From NCBI RefSeq assembly GCF_040436345.1, contig NC_133218.1, positions 3,205,484 to 3,269,483 of the forward strand: a DNA stretch of 64,000 nt, given 5' to 3'. This DNA comes from Pagrus major. Taxonomy: Eukaryota; Chordata; Actinopteri; Spariformes; Sparidae. Each line of letters starts with the position of its first letter. Within the stretch, counting starts at the first letter, position 1. Shown here piece after piece: positions 59,860 through 64,000 of the stretch. Under the pieces are notes generated by a model. It saw nothing but the letters and a program-made list of their open reading frames with translations. It searched no databases and was not told the DNA's origin. Position numbers and translations under genes: made by a program.

Positions 59860-62800
59860 TTTGGAAAGAAAAAAGGACTCTTTGGTTTAACCACTCATAA
59901 CTCATGCCCACGCCGAGCTAATGCATGTGTAAGGGGTCACAACTTCACTTCATTTGAAGGGTCATAAGCCAAAAAAGGACAGAACTGACTGCTATGACTG
60001 CAATTACAGATGAATAAAATCCTCCTCCCCAGGTTAATGATGTGACCAGAGCTAATTTTAGCTTCAAACTGCGACTGTAACACATCATTCAACGACTAAA
60101 CAATTCACTGTGTGCATGTCACACTACCACAGATTCAGTATCACTGTGCTGTGGTCTGCTGTGAATTATTGCTTCATTATTCATCTTTGCAAATTGCCAA
60201 GTGCAGTGTTGAGGTGGTCTGAGTCAACCCAAACAGGTGAACAGGGCCAACGTGTGACTCACTGCACTCATGTTCTCGTTGGGCATTTGTACAGATTTGT
60301 CATAACTAAAATATGTCAAGTTCTAGCTTTGCACACACTGTTATGCACGAGGGTCATATTTGCACATATGTTTTCAAACTGGAAGGATTAGGAAATAGGA
60401 AATATTGCTTTTTCTCTAGATCTGTCTGATGCATGACCACAGTTTCCCATTTAGAAAAGGCACAAAAGTAGCCAGTTGGAGAGCAGACACTAAGAAGTCG
60501 GCCATCTGGGAAAGAGCCAGCACTGGTGGGAAAGACTTGTGTCAGGCCTTTGATTGTTGCTAGAAAAAGATGGTGGCTGCCATGTTTCCAAGATGTTTTA
60601 AAAAGTCAGACCATGCGCCTAAACTGCATTTCCAGGTTGCATATTTTTACATTTTCCACTTGAAGCAAATGAGGGGACAGACAGAGAAACTCACTATTAA
60701 GTTAAGACTTCAGAGTGACATTGCTCATTAAGATTTCTTGCGAAAGGAAGTAAATAGGGCAGACTAGAGACGCTGTGGGAGATGTGACAGACAAATTAAT
60801 TCTGCAGTTTGACAAGACTGTTTTGTGGTCCAGCAATGGGAAGACTTAAGGAACTGACCGAGATGAAACATGGCTACAATGCCAATGTAACCATTTTATT
60901 AACCAGTCTATTATGTGAAAGTCGAGCCATTGTGGTTGGTTTATGCACCAGTACTAATGCAGCTTCAGAGGCTGAGTTTACTTTGGATAATAGAGTTTAC
61001 TGTTTTAACTCATGTATGGGCCATTTGAACTCAATTACCTGGAGCTTTTGAACATATTGAACAACTACAATTGTGTATAAAATTTGTTTTCTAGGCCATT
61101 CCAGCAGTTTAAAAACAGCTGTCAAATCAACTGTTCTTCTGCTAATGGCTGGTAATTATCTGAAAGTCAGTGAATGTGTAGTGCACTGTAGTGTGATGTT
61201 CCGAGTTGAGTGTCTGTATTGGCTCAGGCCGCTGGCCTCTTGCCCTTTTTTGGCTGAAGTGTCCTTCTCTTTTTTTTCTGTGTGTGTTTGTTTAATTGAG
61301 CTGCTGCGTGACTCTCAAAATGTCTGTGCGTGACTCTGCAAGAGCAGATGATGAGTGGGCAGTAATGTGATGTCTGGTCTCATAAAGCCACACCTCTGCT
61401 CATGCCAAGGCAACTGGGGAGGTTTGTTGCAAAAGGGTAACAAGGCCAAAATCATCAAATCGTGTTAAGGCAAAGCTCAGCACTGGTGCTCAATTCATTA
61501 TAAAGTAATCACCAGTGAGAAATACTAAGTAGGAACAACAAAGTATGACTTTCTCTGACACTCTGGTGAAGTACATCACAATGGCAAATAGGAGAACACA
61601 ACAATAAACTGGAAATCAAATAAGATAAACAAAACCGCTTTGTGAACAGCTTTTCCAACCTTCTCCTCTCAAAAAACATGATGGATTTTTTTAGCATGGT
61701 GTATCAGGTCCATGAAGCCATCGAGGCTTTCATCATACGAAATGAATGGCGCCTTTACTTCCTGTTAAAAAGATGAACAACGCGTCCAGGCACTTCTGGT
61801 TCCATCGTCCCAAAGTCAGTGGGTTTTTTGAATGGGTTTTCTGTTAAATGCCTGAAATAAGGTCTGTGGCTACCACAAGCTAAAGATATTTACACGTTCT
61901 GTTCTACAACATAAAATACATCATTGAATGTCCCACAATTTAATTATAAAGCGCTTACATGTCTTAAAAACAGCGGTTGCTAACAAGTGGCTAAATGAGA
62001 CTACAGATGTTGTCACGGACATTAAACTTCATCACACCGAACACGGAGACTCATCTACTCACTCGTCCGTTTTTACAAACTATTCTAACTTTAACTTTAC
62101 AACTTGTAGATCAATTTACAGAAAATGTGTATAGTATTTGTGTATTAAGACGCTTAGTGGTGGTGATGTTTAAGTCATCTGACCGTGATGCAGTCTGTTT
62201 ATAGCCTAACGTTAGCTTTTTACTTCTAGCGATTTAGGTTATGCTTCGAAAATCACAAAAGTGGTGATCATCTGAGAAGATTAGCATGCTGAACAAAATG
62301 TGTCAGTATCATAAACTTATTTTATTTTAAGATTATTTTCAGTGATAATCCAAAAACCAATTCAAAAATCCCATAGGTGTTTTATTTAGAAACCAGGGGG
62401 ATGCTAACTTCCGGGTTGGCCTACAAAAATATGTCATCCCTTCACCACTCAATAGTCCATCACTGAAGAGAACTCTGCAAGTTAAATACTTAAACCATCT
62501 GTATTAAAAAAGATAGAAATATACGTGGATAATTTGCTATAGATAATTTGCGTCAGACTTATAAAGCCGTGCATACCGAAGATTTTTATCTCAATCACTG
62601 TGAAGTGATCAGACGTAGGCAAACATGATTTCCACTCTCACAGTTAACCATACATGGATGCACACACTACTTTAATCACTCCGACTCCTCCAGCGCTACA
62701 ACAAACACATTTGGCAGTGTTTGCAGGTAGGACGATGGTTGGGGATTGTGTCTGTAGTGCTTCTTTGGCAAATCATGCAGGTAGGCGGCTGGCAGCTCCA

Positions 62801-63689
62801 TGTGTATGGGAGGAAGCACATGGTAGTCTATCCTCCCCAGGCCAGGTTGGCAGTGACAAGAAAGAAAAAAACTAAATTTGGAGGAAAAGTGGTGTAAAAC
62901 GGTGGTCACGGAGAGTCGAGAGGCGGTGAATTAAAAACAACATGACTGCTCCATTGAACTTCTTTTCTATTGCTGTAACACGCCTTTCTTTTTCTTATAT
63001 AGCGTCACATCGAACCAAAATCCCTGAAAAATCTGAAAGGTAATATGAAGCAGGAGTGCATTTAAAACAAAATATCAACTCTGAGAACCTGTCTGACATT
63101 CATGTTGATGTTCCAATCAGACATTTAACATCGTACACTGAGTAATGAGATAGATCTGTCTCTCCCCTGCAGTAGGTTTCAGGCTGTTGGCCACGCTTGA
63201 TAAATCAAACCGATCAGACAGTCTGTTGATAAACACGCTGTTCAGCTGCAGTTTTCCAACTAATTGCTTGTTACTGGTGTACTGGCCAAGCCTCTTTCAA
63301 AATACAATTAAGTCCTGGTTCGAAGTTTGGATTAATTTTAATCCAGCACAGTTTAATTTAGCAAACTGGGCAGCAAGTGTTGATCCGTCTGGTCAGAGCA
63401 ACAAACTAATTTAGAGCCGATCAAATCCTGACCTGGAATAAGGAATGAAGAATTGACTATTGAACCCGGAAGAAGTCACAGGTCTAATTAATCTTCTGAA
63501 TGAAGATGATTCATTCAGACGATTAATTAAACAAGAGGACACACAAAAACCCATGTAGACTTCCAGCAGTGGTTCCCAATGTGTAGAAAGCAGATTTCTG
63601 CTATACAACACAGTTTGTGTTATTCCGATTTTTCTGTAATCCTTGCTTTTTTAATTAAATGCACAGAATGAAGTTTGTTGATGTTATGA
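59860..63689. other. Intergenic, nothing recognised
   Basis: No gene supported. A 17-bp imperfect hairpin lies at about 63487-63528. Confidence 0.4.
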
Positions 63690-63905
63690 AGCAGCGTGGG
63701 ATCATAGGAGTTGTTGTCTTCATTGTTAAACAACCACAATTGCTGATGAAAATCTATCTACGTGACTCAGGCAGAAATGTTCACGGAGGAGGTAATTTAT
63801 TAAAGTTTTATTCACATTGCATTTAGTCACGTTCGCTGACTTCCTTCCTCACCCTCATCATCATCTGATGTTTCCCCGGAAATTATGGTGACAGAATACA
63901 ATTAG
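63690..63905 (+). repeat. Dispersed repeat, copy 3 of the family in the fshb intron
   Basis: GGGATCATAGGAGTTGTTGTC, CATTGTTAAACAACCAC, GTGACTCAGGCAGAAATG and CTGATGTTTCCCCGG match the copy at 3.84-4.09 kb closely. Confidence 0.75.
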
Positions 63906-64000
63906 GATTTCTATGGGGTTTAAAGATTGTTGGAATTATTTAGAATAGTTTGGTACAACCTCAACAAAATATATAACAAATGTCTAGTTGTTTTGTTCAT

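Overview
The window is nuclear DNA of a ray-finned fish, most likely a percomorph teleost. The evidence is the protein sequences of its two genes, one spliced and one single-exon, and the dense background of short repeats typical of teleosts (TIR elements, hAT relics, a tRNA-derived SINE, an L2-type LINE tail, many microsatellites). It is vertebrate genomic sequence with no operons, CRISPR arrays or bacterial signals.

Two protein-coding genes can be supported. At 3.5-5.8 kb on the minus strand is fshb, the beta subunit of follicle-stimulating hormone. It has two coding exons (5660-5818 and 3499-3702) that join in phase to give 120 residues with all 12 cystine-knot cysteines. At 22.7-24.8 kb on the plus strand is kcna4, the A-type voltage-gated potassium channel Kv1.4. 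It is one uninterrupted 697-codon exon with N-terminal inactivation ball, T1 domain, S1-S6, a TVGYGD filter and a C-terminal TDV. The 5' ends of the two genes face each other about 17 kb apart. Human 11p14.1 has the same neighbours in the same divergent arrangement, so this is an old conserved linkage. The genes have separate jobs (pituitary hormone; neuronal and cardiac channel), and I see no sign that they act together.

Layout: 1-3.4 kb, repeats and a striking 34-bp hairpin downstream of fshb; 3.4-6.4 kb, fshb, its repeat-invaded intron and a tentative first exon and TATA box; 6.8-20.6 kb, intergenic DNA with several repeat families, an AT microsatellite and a possible SF-1/PITX site pair; 20.6-22.7 kb, the GC-richer kcna4 upstream region with a possible 5'-UTR intron; 22.7-25.2 kb, kcna4 and its poly(A) signal; 25.2-64 kb, about 39 kb without a recognisable gene, holding dispersed repeats (some nested), a SINE with a 32-G run, a hAT relic retaining a BED-finger fragment, a CACATGTG cluster, an 800-bp tetranucleotide field and some non-repetitive stretches that could be conserved regulatory DNA.

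I found no convincing new biological system. The most informative points are the apparent loss of both N-glycosylation sequons from FSH-beta, the near-perfect hairpin at 2.66-2.73 kb, and the homopolymer-rich linker of Kv1.4. Repeat families were recognised by comparing copies within the window and from memory of common fish repeats; their formal names and exact ends need a repeat-library search.
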